Part shown: positions 1 through 8,281 of the stretch, piece after piece
How positions within the stretch are numbered: the first letter of the stretch is position 1
Layout: every line of letters begins with the position of its first letter
Origin: Bdellovibrionales bacterium
GTDB taxonomy: Bacteria; Bdellovibrionota; Bdellovibrionia; Bdellovibrionales; JAGQZY01
Direction: 5' to 3'
Length of the DNA: 64,000 bases
NCBI GenBank assembly: GCA_019750295.1
Contig: JAIEOS010000008.1
Coordinates: 178,798-242,797 of the forward strand
Program-made: the position numbers and the translations under genes
The notes under the pieces: model-generated
Databases searched by the model: none
The model's input: only the letters and a program-made list of their open reading frames with translations
Told to the model about the DNA's origin: nothing

Positions 1-1
1 C

Positions 2-139
2 GTACAAAGCCTACGTCTGGAAAATACAGTTTTTATTGCTCCCGAGTCGCAACTCCATAAAAATATTGTATTAAACAATGTGATCGTTAGCCCCGGGGCC
101 CTTGTGACCGAATCGCAGACTCAAAAATTGTTATTTTGA
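2..139 (+). CDS. C-terminal end of a sugar nucleotidyltransferase (partial)
   Basis: An open frame enters from the left edge and stops with TGA at 137-139. The 45 visible residues alternate short hydrophobic stretches with Asn, Gly and Pro turns (for example NVIVSPGALV). This resembles the left-handed beta-helix tail that follows the catalytic domain of NDP-sugar pyrophosphorylases such as GalU/ManC/MurU-type enzymes. The stop lies 11 bases before the anmK start, so the two genes are probably co-transcribed. Next to anmK, a MurNAc-1-phosphate uridylyltransferase (MurU) would be a sensible identity, but the catalytic domain is outside the window and this is inference only. Confidence 0.5.
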   Translation, partial: VQSLRLENTVFIAPESQLHKNIVLNNVIVSPGALVTESQTQKLLF

Positions 140-150
140 GAGGAGAACCT

Positions 151-1230
151 ATGATCGTACTTGGAATGATGAGCGGAACTAGCCTAGATGGCGTGGATTG
201 CGTTTGGACCAAAGCTGAAGGGACATCTCAGGTAACGATGAAACTTCTAAAGCATAAATATGTGCCTTTTCCCAACGCTCTTCGCAAAGCTTTATTAAAA
301 GCCACCATAGGCAAAGCTTCGTCCCACGAAGTGGGCGAACTTCACCACGCTCTCGGGCGCTTTTATGCAAAAGCAGCGTCGAACTCTACCTACAAAGCCC
401 AGTTGGTGGGACTCCATGGACAAACTATTTTTCACCAAGGGACGAAAGCGACACTGCAAATTGGGGAGTCGACTTATCTTGCGAAAGTCACTCAATGCCC
501 CGTCGTCTTTAATTTCCGTGCTGCAGATATCGCCTCGGGTGGCCAGGGAGCTCCGTTAGCGCCGGTGTTTCATAAATTTTTGTTAAAACCCTTTAGTAAA
601 AACGGGGCCGCTTTTCATAATTTAGGAGGCATCAGTAATATCACTTATTTTGACGCCAAAAATTTTATCGCCTTCGATACTGGGCCCGCCTCAATACTGC
701 TCGACGCATGGATCGAGTATAAAACTCGAGGTAAGAAAAAAATGGATCGCAACGGCGTATTGGCTCATCAAGGTTTGCCCGACAGTGCGATGCTTAATAA
801 ATTTCTTTCGCACCCCTTCTTTAAAAAGCCTTTTCCTAAAAGCTGCGGACGCGAAGAATTTAACTTAGATTTTATCAAAAAATATGGCGGCACTCGATTT
901 GCGAAATTGAATCTTAAAGATCAATTGGCCACATTAACAGAGCTCACGGTTCAAAGCATTGCCGAGGCCTACGAGATGACACCGAAAACTCCCAAGACCA
1001 TTTTTTTCTCGGGTGGAGGAGTTTACAATACGTACTTGATGAAGCGTTTAAAAATTAATCTTCCGGAAGTGGATGTGAAAACGTCTGCAGATCTAGGCTG
1101 GCCCGCCGAAACGATCGAGGGCGGAGCCTTCGCGCTTCTCGCCTACCTTCGCTATAAAAAAATCCGCGTGAACCTTTCCACCATCACAGGTGGAAAAGAT
1201 GGATTGCACGGGCAAATTTGCGAATTTTAA
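151..1230 (+). CDS. anmK: Anhydro-N-acetylmuramic acid kinase AnmK
   Basis: AnmK phosphorylates and opens 1,6-anhydro-MurNAc to MurNAc-6-phosphate in the cytoplasm during peptidoglycan recycling. The product is 359 residues, normal for the family. It begins with the ATP-binding signature GMMSGTSLDGVD, has the GGISNIT motif near residue 155, FDTGPAS near residue 175, and a late FSGGG motif. An upstream in-frame TTG at 136 exists, but ATG 151 has a clear Shine-Dalgarno (AGGAGA, 141-146) and begins at the conserved IVLGMMSG. The gene is 11 bases behind the nucleotidyltransferase tail. Its stop overlaps by four bases the stop of the convergent gene at 1227-2303. An 8-bp stem (1175-1182 with 1189-1196) lies in the last codons but has no T-tract. 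Confidence 0.95.
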   Translation: MIVLGMMSGTSLDGVDCVWTKAEGTSQVTMKLLKHKYVPFPNALRKALLKATIGKASSHEVGELHHALGRFYAKAASNSTYKAQLVGLHGQTIFHQGTKATLQIGESTYLAKVTQCPVVFNFRAADIASGGQGAPLAPVFHKFLLKPFSKNGAAFHNLGGISNITYFDAKNFIAFDTGPASILLDAWIEYKTRGKKKMDRNGVLAHQGLPDSAMLNKFLSHPFFKKPFPKSCGREEFNLDFIKKYGGTRFAKLNLKDQLATLTELTVQSIAEAYEMTPKTPKTIFFSGGGVYNTYLMKRLKINLPEVDVKTSADLGWPAETIEGGAFALLAYLRYKKIRVNLSTITGGKDGLHGQICEF

Positions 1231-2303
1231 TGCTCTCGGAGTCCGTTGCGTTCGGCATTAATTCGACGCTCCACCTTGGTGAAGTTATCGAGTGAGTGAG
1301 CACCAGTGATTCCTCCAAGAGGACCATCGGAAGCCAAACCACGAGCTTGTAAGGCTTTGTCGGCTGCAATTTGAACTTGTTTATCGATGCCTTCGGAAGA
1401 TTTCGTCGAAGGTGCGTTGTTATGATTGGCCATCATCGGACCACCACCGCCTCCGCCGCCGCGACCACCACCACTTCCGCCACCGCCGGCACCCGCGCCA
1501 AAATTAATACGTGGGCTGTTGTCTTTACCGATATCATCGCGAGCTCTGGAAGAGGAGGGAGAAATTCCGCCCGCACCGCCGAGGCCACCGCCCCCAGGAC
1601 CACCACCGCCAAAGCCTTTTGAATACTCCAGGCCTTTTGCAGTTCCCGCTGCGGGATCATTCGCTGCCATCGCAAGATCGCCCTCTCCCGCCGCGCCTTC
1701 GCCATCACGATATCCGCCTGTCGTAAAATCGCTTGTCGTATTGTTGGCCGTCTGCGTACACGCCGGAGTTCCAGCTCCGGTTCCGCGACAACTTGTATCT
1801 TGAGCGGCAGTTTGTGGATTCTGTCCTTTGTCCTGTCCCATCAGTGCGGCTAAAAGTTGCATCAATGCCGCAAGCATTTTGCTCATGTCCATCTCGTTCT
1901 TTTTTGCAGCCTGCAAATTTCTCTGAGGTTCGCCTTGAGTGCATTCCTTGGCGGCAGCTAGACTTTGCTGCGCGAGTGCAGCCTGCATTTGAGCATTTTC
2001 CTGCTGAGCTTGTTGATTGCATTGGGTGCTACAGGTCTCGATGGATTTCTTACATTTGGCGCTATCAATATTTGATTTTGCCATCGCTGCCTGGACGCTC
2101 GAGATAGAATCTTGAGTTGTATTCGCTGCCCCTTGCCCGGTTCCACTGATGGCTGCAGAGCCGCCATCTAAAGCGACACGGGCTTGCTCTAACATGGCTG
2201 GAGAGCAATCTCTCTTCGCCGTCGCCTTCGCCTGTTGACACTGACCCGATGCATTTGCATGGAGATGTAACGTGAGAGGAATAATAAAAAATAAAAACTT
2301 CAT
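1227..2303 (-). CDS. Unrecognised secreted glycine-rich protein
   Basis: I do not recognise this family. The 358-residue product starts with a signal peptide (KFLFFIIPLTLHLHANA) followed by a Cys- and Gln-rich helical half (residues about 25-170). The C-terminal half is very rich in glycine, with runs such as GGGGPGGGGLGG and GGGRGGGGGGG, and ends in a charged tail. The longer in-frame start at 2330 lies inside the upstream gene. ATG 2303, one base after that gene's stop, gives the signal peptide directly and is preferred. It is in tandem with the gene at 2305-3318, another secreted low-complexity protein, and with the TadG-like gene further upstream. An envelope or surface-structure role is inferred from this neighbourhood only. 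Confidence 0.7.
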   Translation of the reverse strand: MKFLFFIIPLTLHLHANASGQCQQAKATAKRDCSPAMLEQARVALDGGSAAISGTGQGAANTTQDSISSVQAAMAKSNIDSAKCKKSIETCSTQCNQQAQQENAQMQAALAQQSLAAAKECTQGEPQRNLQAAKKNEMDMSKMLAALMQLLAALMGQDKGQNPQTAAQDTSCRGTGAGTPACTQTANNTTSDFTTGGYRDGEGAAGEGDLAMAANDPAAGTAKGLEYSKGFGGGGPGGGGLGGAGGISPSSSRARDDIGKDNSPRINFGAGAGGGGSGGGRGGGGGGGPMMANHNNAPSTKSSEGIDKQVQIAADKALQARGLASDGPLGGITGAHSLDNFTKVERRINAERNGLREH

Positions 2304-2304
2304 A

Positions 2305-3318
2305 CTAATGCCCCATTGCCTTACGTTCAATTTGCACGCGATTGTGAACCATTAAAAAAATATCGGATTGTGAAACACCAATTAATGAATCGCCATGTTG
2401 TTTGAAATATCCCGCCCAGGCTGCTGGATCGCGATCGATCGAAGTTCTTTCGGACTTCGCGGTGTTCGCGCCGGGAGCATTCGAAGGATCTCCGCCAACA
2501 CCGGCCGCACTTCCACCACCACTGCCGCCACCACCTTCAGACGATGCGACATTGATCGGTGCTTTTTTGGCAGCTTCTGCCGCTCTTTTTTCAAATTCAC
2601 TAGCGAATCGATCGGCATCACTCTGACTCATTCCCATTCCTTTGAGAGCTGCCGGATTTAAACCAAAGGCATTCGCTTGGCTTCCATTGGGACCTGTGAT
2701 GGTGCCATCGGCGCCCACGGTATAACCTGCACCCGCCAGTTGACCACGAAGTGTATTCAGTTGGCCTTCGGCATTTGAACCTTCGGTCTCATTACCTGAT
2801 GTGCTTGTCGTTGTTGTGGAACCGGGAGTGCCTGATCCTCCAGTAGACGCGACTCCTAAATTATTCTGAAGATCTTGGGCTTCATCTTTTTTACCTTTGG
2901 CAAAGGCAGCTAAAGCAATACCTGCGGCCATCATTACACAAGACATGACTTGTTTGGCCATACAACCGGGCAAACTCATTGCCGCAATCGCAGCACCCAT
3001 GATCATTTTTGTATTGGCATCATCCTTTGCTTTTTGTGCCTGTTGAAAAGCTCCCGTTCCGTTACCGGTAAGCCCAGAAGTTCCAGCGGTTGATCCGTTA
3101 GAGGACTCACCGCGCGAGGAGGACGTTCTTCCTGGAGTTGTCGTTGTTGTGGTAGTGCTTCCGGTATTTACAGCACCGCCCGCACTCACCGCATCTCGAT
3201 CTCCACGATTCGTCGAGGTCACCGCGCAAGTGATCGCAGTCTCACAGCCATTATTGGCCTGAGCCATCGGCTGCAAAGTTAACTGTAAGCAAACGGCTAT
3301 GATAATTAGTTTTTTCAT
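2305..3318 (-). CDS. Unrecognised secreted Ser/Thr/Gly-rich protein
   Basis: Family not recognised. The 337-residue product has a signal peptide (KKLIIIAVCLQLTLQPMAQA) and then a Ser/Thr-rich linker. A hydrophobic helical stretch around residues 100-145 contains several Ala, Met and Cys residues (IMGAAIAAMSLPGC and VMSCVMMAAGIALAAFA). A second TTTTTSTSGN-type linker follows, then a Gly-rich segment GGGGSGGGSAAG. The C-terminal 45 residues look folded. The start is ATG 3318 with a GGGGGG ribosome binding site. It is followed after one base by the gene at 1227-2303, so they form an operon. A sigma-28-like promoter pattern lies 21 bases upstream. Confidence 0.7.
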   Translation of the reverse strand: MKKLIIIAVCLQLTLQPMAQANNGCETAITCAVTSTNRGDRDAVSAGGAVNTGSTTTTTTTPGRTSSSRGESSNGSTAGTSGLTGNGTGAFQQAQKAKDDANTKMIMGAAIAAMSLPGCMAKQVMSCVMMAAGIALAAFAKGKKDEAQDLQNNLGVASTGGSGTPGSTTTTSTSGNETEGSNAEGQLNTLRGQLAGAGYTVGADGTITGPNGSQANAFGLNPAALKGMGMSQSDADRFASEFEKRAAEAAKKAPINVASSEGGGGSGGGSAAGVGGDPSNAPGANTAKSERTSIDRDPAAWAGYFKQHGDSLIGVSQSDIFLMVHNRVQIERKAMGH

Positions 3319-3338
3319 AGTCCCCCCGTCTTCTTATT

Positions 3339-3365
3339 CTATCGGAGTCTAGACTTAAACCCTTA
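3339..3365 (-). promoter_or_regulatory. Possible sigma-28-type promoter with a 10-bp palindrome
   Basis: Read on the minus strand, TAAGGGTT (3358-3365), an 11-base spacer and TCCGATAG (3339-3346) match the enterobacterial sigma-28 pattern TAAAGTTT-N11-GCCGATAA at 6 of 8 positions in each box with the correct spacing. A perfect palindrome AGTCTAGACT (3346-3355) sits in the spacer. The gene at 2305-3318 starts 21 bases downstream. The match could be chance. Confidence 0.35.
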
Positions 3366-3399
3366 ATGATTTGTGAAAAGAATATCAGTTTGAAACACC

Positions 3400-3490
3400 A
3401 GGGTACCCGGTACCTTTTGCGGAGGCGATGTGTAAGAGGGCATTGCAATCCTTCTTACACATCGCATCCGCAAAAGGTACCGGGTACCCT
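3400..3490. repeat. Long GGTACC palindrome, copy 1
   Basis: Two 41-base arms (3400-3440 and 3450-3490) are inverted copies with two mismatches around a 9-base loop (3441-3449). Each arm begins AGGGTACCCGGTACCTTTTG and continues through GCGGA-GCGATGTGTAAG. The element fills the gap between two minus-strand genes. It shares its arm sequence with the element at 17522-17609, and its GGTACC ends with the one at 12325-12403. It would fold into a very stable hairpin in either transcript and may also end or attenuate transcription. Confidence 0.9.
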
Positions 3491-3548
3491 AGGAGATTCC
3501 CATTTTGAGACAAAATATTTAGCGGGGAACTATTGCGAGATCATAGAA

Positions 3549-5594
3549 CTAATCCGAGGGCGGATTAAGAATAGGGCCAACTACTCCGGGACCGCCTAAG
3601 GCAGCACTTACATTTTGCAGATAATTTTTGGATACGATTTTCACCGAGTATCCACTTCGTCCACCGACAGGACAGCCGCCCGGGGCCGGGAGAGCGGGGC
3701 TCTCGTCATCAGTTCTACCGACACATCGGCCAAAGGTGGAAACAGGAAACTCATAGTTGACGGCTTTATTTTGTGTCCAGCCCGTGAGCAATTGACTTGG
3801 ATCATCTGCCAAATAAAACACACCCGACAAAGGCGCCACAGTTTGCGCCGCTTGGATTTGATTAACTACATTATAGCGCTGCCGATTTTGCGATCCCAAA
3901 TCCGCGTAAAGCTCATTCCCGCTAATGAATGTTCTAAAGTTAGGTAAGTTGGGATTGACGTAGTTGTCATCATAGCGCGCTTCAATGGAATAATAAGTGA
4001 GATCAAATAGATCGGGAGCAATCGCCATCTGTTCCATCCGTCTCATGGATTCGGCGCTAATACTTCCGTTATCTCTCACTAGCGAATCTGCGTCGCTTTC
4101 AAAAACAGCAGGATTACCAATATGATTGTAATGAGCTAAAGCCATTCCGGGAACTAACGCCGCCTCATTATTTCCCGCAATAGTTATCCATCGAGAATGC
4201 ATGATCGCTAACGCGTATTTAGAGTTCATTCCTAGCTGGTCTCCAGGATACTTCGAGTGATTCACGACGTTTCCTGCTGGATCGCCGGCGCCGATGGAAC
4301 CGGCAATGGATCGTGCCGGAAGTAAAGGATCTGTGCGCTCAGTGCCTTGAGACGTGGCGGCTCCACTCGGCCACGATTTGGAATACCATGGACCGATTCG
4401 TCCCCCGAAAGGCTTTGCAAAAGCTTCCGCCTGGAGATTTACAGTTCCACCAAACGGCGCAAAGATTTTTCGAGGTGCACTTGTCACCCTGACGCGCATG
4501 TAGGGCATACACCAAGGGTTTTTTTCTATACCCATCGACACTGGCCCACCATTGGAGAATACGCTCGCTAGCTGACCATCCATTCCGCCATAATCGGCAA
4601 CTAAAGTGCGATTTGCGGTTGAGGGTAAATTACTTCCGTCACCACTACTGCGCGCCTGAGTCGTACATGTATTATTCGCAAAATCCATGTGGACGTAGTA
4701 AGCCCGAGGAAAAATTTCGACCTTAGGAAAAACGAATGTGGGATCAGCGCAGGCCGCAGATCCGATTTCGCCATTCAAAGAATTTTGGAGAGTCATCGAA
4801 TAACTCGTCTTTTGCGCGTAGGTGAGGTTTCTTTGTAACGTTTTTTCAACACCGGTTCTAATCGACTGACCTCGCATATCTACCATCTCATCGCCAGGCT
4901 TAACCAACTCTGCGGTCAGTTTATCAATCATGGCTCCTCTCTTATCCGCCTCCAATTGGTAAGCCGCAAGCCAACGTGCGAGCAAGACATAATTTAAAGC
5001 GCCAATCTGTCGGCACTTCAATGAAATCTCAGCAGACACCGCCTGCAAGAGACTATTTAAAGAACCGACTAACCCTGCTAATGGTCCTCCACCTGTTCCA
5101 TTCGCTACTGGTGTGGAGAACTGGAAGAGATCTTTGCAAAGTGAAACCGTATCAGACCCTTCGGTATCTGCATACTCTTTCCATAACGTACTTCCCACAC
5201 AAACGGCTGGCGGTCGTCGACCATTGGGCGGGTTAAAAAACGGCGTGGTCTCTTCACCTGGATTCGGGGGAAGAAATATAGGATGCTTTGTGAGCATTGT
5301 GGAAAAAGGAATACCAATGGCCGCCGATCCCGGAACGCGTAATCGAAACACCAACAATTTATAAGCTTGGCGAATTTGGTAATTAATGTGCGCAATCTGG
5401 TTGAGCAGCTCGGCTTGTCTTTGAGCTGCATAGTAAGCCGCGATGTCTGTGCTGTTTTGTAAATTGATTTTATCATGCACGACGAGACCGATGTTGATCA
5501 CCATCGCAAACAAAACAAAAAGCACCTGAAAAATCAGAACAAGAAAAATAGACATTTGCCCTTTTTCAGAGCGAAAAATTGATCGGCGCTTCAT
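3549..5594 (-). CDS. TadG-like Flp pilus assembly protein
   Basis: The N-terminus matches the TadE/TadG-like membrane module. A short basic start ending in EKGQMS is followed by one hydrophobic helix (IFLVLIFQVLFVLFAMVINIG) and then the HDKINLQNSTDIAAYYAA segment typical of the family. The remaining 600 residues would be periplasmic. They contain scattered Cys residues (CVGST, CTTQ, CMPY, CPVGG) that could form disulphides. At 681 residues it is long for TadG. In Tad systems these proteins help assemble or anchor Flp-type pili. No other tad gene is visible, but two secreted proteins follow on the same strand beyond the palindrome at 3400-3490. The start at ATG 5594 gives the module directly. 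Confidence 0.7.
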   Translation of the reverse strand: MKRRSIFRSEKGQMSIFLVLIFQVLFVLFAMVINIGLVVHDKINLQNSTDIAAYYAAQRQAELLNQIAHINYQIRQAYKLLVFRLRVPGSAAIGIPFSTMLTKHPIFLPPNPGEETTPFFNPPNGRRPPAVCVGSTLWKEYADTEGSDTVSLCKDLFQFSTPVANGTGGGPLAGLVGSLNSLLQAVSAEISLKCRQIGALNYVLLARWLAAYQLEADKRGAMIDKLTAELVKPGDEMVDMRGQSIRTGVEKTLQRNLTYAQKTSYSMTLQNSLNGEIGSAACADPTFVFPKVEIFPRAYYVHMDFANNTCTTQARSSGDGSNLPSTANRTLVADYGGMDGQLASVFSNGGPVSMGIEKNPWCMPYMRVRVTSAPRKIFAPFGGTVNLQAEAFAKPFGGRIGPWYSKSWPSGAATSQGTERTDPLLPARSIAGSIGAGDPAGNVVNHSKYPGDQLGMNSKYALAIMHSRWITIAGNNEAALVPGMALAHYNHIGNPAVFESDADSLVRDNGSISAESMRRMEQMAIAPDLFDLTYYSIEARYDDNYVNPNLPNFRTFISGNELYADLGSQNRQRYNVVNQIQAAQTVAPLSGVFYLADDPSQLLTGWTQNKAVNYEFPVSTFGRCVGRTDDESPALPAPGGCPVGGRSGYSVKIVSKNYLQNVSAALGGPGVVGPILNPPSD

Positions 5595-5618
5595 GTAGAA
5601 TTATTTTAGTACCGAATT

Positions 5619-5644
5619 TGAGTGTCGTCACTAGGAGACACTCA
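5619..5644. promoter_or_regulatory. Inverted repeat in a divergent promoter region
   Basis: TGAGTGTC (5619-5626) and GACACTCA (5637-5644) form a perfect 8-bp inverted repeat with a 10-base spacer, between the divergent genes starting at 5594 and 5684. A sigma-28-like minus-10 box, CCCGATAA (5663-5670), lies just downstream for the plus-strand gene, but its minus-35 match is poor. It could be a regulator site for either gene. Confidence 0.4.
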
Positions 5645-5683
5645 TTAATTGACAGCTATCACCCCGATAAGACACCCTAGGGT

Positions 5684-6469
5684 ATGACTTTGAACCTAAA
5701 ATTAAAAATCATCACGACTTTCGTCCTACTGACCCTCTCTCACTCCGCATTCGGAGCTCTTTTTGAGGGGTACTACAAAGTGGTAATGGCAGGAACACCG
5801 CTCGGCTACGTGATCCAACGGTATGATCTCGATGCCAAAGACAAAACTTTTACTTCTACGTATTTTGTCTACACCAAAAGTAGCGATGGCTCTACGACCA
5901 CCGAAAGTTTGAATGCAAAAGCCGACGACAAGCTATTGCCGCTTTCCTATCAGTTCACTCGGCTCGAGGGAAAAAATTCAAAGGTCATCGACGCGATTAC
6001 AAAAAAAGATGGAAAGAAAAATAAATTTGTTATTAAAACCGTGGAAAACGGGAAAGCTTCCTCCAGAGAAGTTCCACTCACGGATAAAACATTTTTAAGT
6101 ACTTTTCTTTCTCACCTGATGCTTAAAAATCCTAAAGGGATCCAAGTTGGTAATAAATATGCCTTCGAAGCTTTTGCGGAAGAAGATGGGAAACTCCAGG
6201 GGGGAGAAGCCTTCGTCAAGGAACAAGTCAAAGAAAAGGGCATGGATACCTTTCGCATCCTCTACAAAGTCAAAGGCGAAGAGTATGTCAACTGGATGAA
6301 CATTAAAGGGGAATCGATCAAGGCGCACTTTCCCCACATAGATCTTACCTTAGAGTTGGTCGCAGATCCTAAAGAAGCGACTAAAGGATTCCCATCAAAC
6401 GATACCAGCGTAAAATTACTGTTTGGTGACATCCCTAAGGGAACCGACAATATGTTGAGTAAAAAATAA
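5684..6469 (+). CDS. Periplasmic protein of unknown function
   Basis: The 261-residue product has a signal peptide (KIITTFVLLTLSHSAFG) cleaved near residue 24. The mature part is a run of beta-strand-like segments beginning FEGYYKVVMAGTPLGYVIQRYD. This style is seen in DUF3108-like and transglutaminase-associated periplasmic proteins, but no catalytic Cys is present. I cannot assign a function. It begins 7-14 bases after a possible promoter and has only a weak ribosome binding site. Three bases separate it from the DppB-type permease gene, so it is likely the first gene of that operon and could be a periplasmic partner of the transporter. Confidence 0.7.
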   Translation: MTLNLKLKIITTFVLLTLSHSAFGALFEGYYKVVMAGTPLGYVIQRYDLDAKDKTFTSTYFVYTKSSDGSTTTESLNAKADDKLLPLSYQFTRLEGKNSKVIDAITKKDGKKNKFVIKTVENGKASSREVPLTDKTFLSTFLSHLMLKNPKGIQVGNKYAFEAFAEEDGKLQGGEAFVKEQVKEKGMDTFRILYKVKGEEYVNWMNIKGESIKAHFPHIDLTLELVADPKEATKGFPSNDTSVKLLFGDIPKGTDNMLSKK

Positions 6470-6472
6470 AGT

Positions 6473-7390
6473 ATGGCTTATTTACTCCGCCGTCTCCTCT
6501 CCTTGTTACCTGTCGTTTTTGGAGTGATGGCTTTGACATTTCTTTTAATCCATATGATTCCCGGTGATCCGATCGATATCATGTTGGGAGACTATGCGAC
6601 TGACGCAGATCGAGCAGCTCTTTCGCGTGAATTGGGTTTAGATAAACCTCTCCTCTCTCAGTTTAAGGACTACGTTCTCAATCTCACTCGCCTCGATCTC
6701 GGACGCTCTTTACAAACACAAAGACCGGTTCTTCGCGAAATATTAAACCGACTACCGGCGACCCTCAAATTGGGGGGAGTCGCACTGGTCATCGCGCTCT
6801 GTGTGGGATTACCTCTCGGAGTTCTCGCCTCCATCTACAAAAGATCTTGGTTGGATCGCATGACGCTCGGTGGGGGAGTTCTTGCTTTATCGCTCCCGTC
6901 GTTTTGGACCGGACCCTTACTCATTTGGTTTTTTTCCCTCGAACTCGGATGGTTTCCTTTGGGTGAAGCCGATGAACCGTTAAGTATTGTTCTTCCCGCG
7001 ATCACACTCAGTGTGGGGGTCACCGCGTTGATCATTCGAATGACGCGAACATCGATGCTCGAAGTGCTTCGAGAAGATTATATCCGCGTGGCGCGAGCGA
7101 AAGGCCTGTCTTTCTTTAAAATTTATTTTGTCCATGCCTTAACGAATGCCATGATTCCCATTTTAACACTGGTGGGAATTATGCTCGGCGCTCTTCTTAC
7201 AGGCGCCGTAATCATCGAGACCATTTTTGACTGGCCCGGCTTAGGACTCCTTATCTACCAAGGTATTCAAAATCGAGACTACCCGCTGGTGCAAGGCTGC
7301 GTTTTATTTGTTTCGATGATTTATCTTTTAGCGAACTTTCTGACGGATCTCGCTTACGCCTACTTCAATCCAAAGATGAGGATGGAATAA
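6473..7390 (+). CDS. DppB/OppB-type ABC transporter permease
   Basis: This is an inner-membrane permease subunit of the peptide/nickel ABC transporter family. At 305 residues it has normal length and layout: an N-terminal helix starting AYLLRRLLSLLPVVFGV, the family motif IPGDP near residue 30, and about six membrane helices. The cytoplasmic EAA loop (REDYIRVARAKGLS) couples to the ATPase. Its stop overlaps the start of the DppC-type partner. No ATPase or substrate-binding protein gene is adjacent, so those must be elsewhere. The neighbouring nagZ gene suggests a peptide or muropeptide substrate, which is inference. Confidence 0.9.
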   Translation: MAYLLRRLLSLLPVVFGVMALTFLLIHMIPGDPIDIMLGDYATDADRAALSRELGLDKPLLSQFKDYVLNLTRLDLGRSLQTQRPVLREILNRLPATLKLGGVALVIALCVGLPLGVLASIYKRSWLDRMTLGGGVLALSLPSFWTGPLLIWFFSLELGWFPLGEADEPLSIVLPAITLSVGVTALIIRMTRTSMLEVLREDYIRVARAKGLSFFKIYFVHALTNAMIPILTLVGIMLGALLTGAVIIETIFDWPGLGLLIYQGIQNRDYPLVQGCVLFVSMIYLLANFLTDLAYAYFNPKMRME

Positions 7391-8205
7391 TGAGAGCCCT
7401 CCCCCTTTCCTTAAAAATTGGCGGCACGATTATTCTAGCGATGATACTGATCGCCGTGGTCGCTCCACTGCTATCTCCATTTGAGCCTCAGCAATTGGAT
7501 CTGCAACGACGACTCGTTCCACCCAACTCCACTCATTTTTTCGGAACCGATCAAAATGGAGTAGATATTTTTAGCGCCATTCTTTACGGCGCAAGAATCA
7601 GTTTGCTCATTGCTATCAGTGTGGCCACCTTAACTGTGATCACCGGAATGATCATCGGCTCTGTGGCCGGCTTTATGGGCGGCTGGTGGGATATGTTACT
7701 CATGCGTGCGGTGGATCTCATCTTCGGATTCCCAGGTTTCCTATTGGTTCTTTCCATCGTAGCGTTTATGCAAGAGGCCTCGATTAAAAATATGGTCATT
7801 GCTCTCAGTTGCACGGGCTGGGCTTCCTACGCACGACTGGTCCGCGGCGAAGTTCTCCATCTGAAAGAGCGCGAACACGTCCTTAGCGCTAAATCCTTAG
7901 GGGCTCCCTGGTGGAGACTCTTAGTCATTCATATTTGGCCCAATCTCCTTGGCGCCCTCATGGTCCAAGTCTCGTTCAGCATGGCGGTCACGATTATCAC
8001 CGAATCGAGCTTAAGTTTTCTGGGCCTGGGTGTTTCGCCGATGACCCCCACTTGGGGATCCCTCCTCAATTCGGGACGGCAATATTTGATAGAAGCCCCC
8101 CACCTTAGTTTATTCCCAGGACTATTCATTATGTTACTTGTCTTGGGATTCAATCTATTGGGTGATGGACTTCGCGATATCTTAGATCCCAAATCCGCAA
8201 AATAG
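7390..8205 (+). CDS. DppC/OppC-type ABC transporter permease
   Basis: This is the second permease subunit. The start overlaps the last base of the DppB-type gene. The protein is 271 residues with an N-terminal helix, the conserved FGTDQNGVDIFSAILYGARIS segment near residues 52-73 (diagnostic for DppC), about six helices and the EAA loop EREHVLSAKSLGAPWW. The C-terminus has LNLLGDGLRD-like wording (FNLLGDGLRDILDPK), also typical. With its partner it forms the membrane channel of a peptide-type importer. Confidence 0.9.
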   Translation: MRALPLSLKIGGTIILAMILIAVVAPLLSPFEPQQLDLQRRLVPPNSTHFFGTDQNGVDIFSAILYGARISLLIAISVATLTVITGMIIGSVAGFMGGWWDMLLMRAVDLIFGFPGFLLVLSIVAFMQEASIKNMVIALSCTGWASYARLVRGEVLHLKEREHVLSAKSLGAPWWRLLVIHIWPNLLGALMVQVSFSMAVTIITESSLSFLGLGVSPMTPTWGSLLNSGRQYLIEAPHLSLFPGLFIMLLVLGFNLLGDGLRDILDPKSAK

Positions 8206-8232
8206 CAAAACCTCCAGAAAACCTTCGATTCC

Positions 8233-8263
8233 TTGCAAGCCGATGAGGGTATGATAGGATAAT
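8233..8263 (+). promoter_or_regulatory. Possible promoter for nagZ
   Basis: TTGCAA (8233-8238) is followed after 16 bases by TAGGAT (8255-8260), overlapping GATAAT (8258-8263), 19 bases before the nagZ start. The boxes resemble a sigma-70 promoter. The short leader leaves room for only a weak ribosome binding site (GGAG, 8271-8274). Confidence 0.35.
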
Positions 8264-8281
8264 GAGATCTGGAGTTCTTGA

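Noticed and set aside
1175..1196. Hairpin at the anmK end as terminator
   Set aside because: It lies within coding sequence and has no T-tract.
1426..1803. Proline-rich plus-strand open frame opposite the glycine-rich gene
   Set aside because: It is the antisense of Gly codons (GGN read as NCC); no ribosome binding site, and the minus-strand gene has a signal peptide and operon context.
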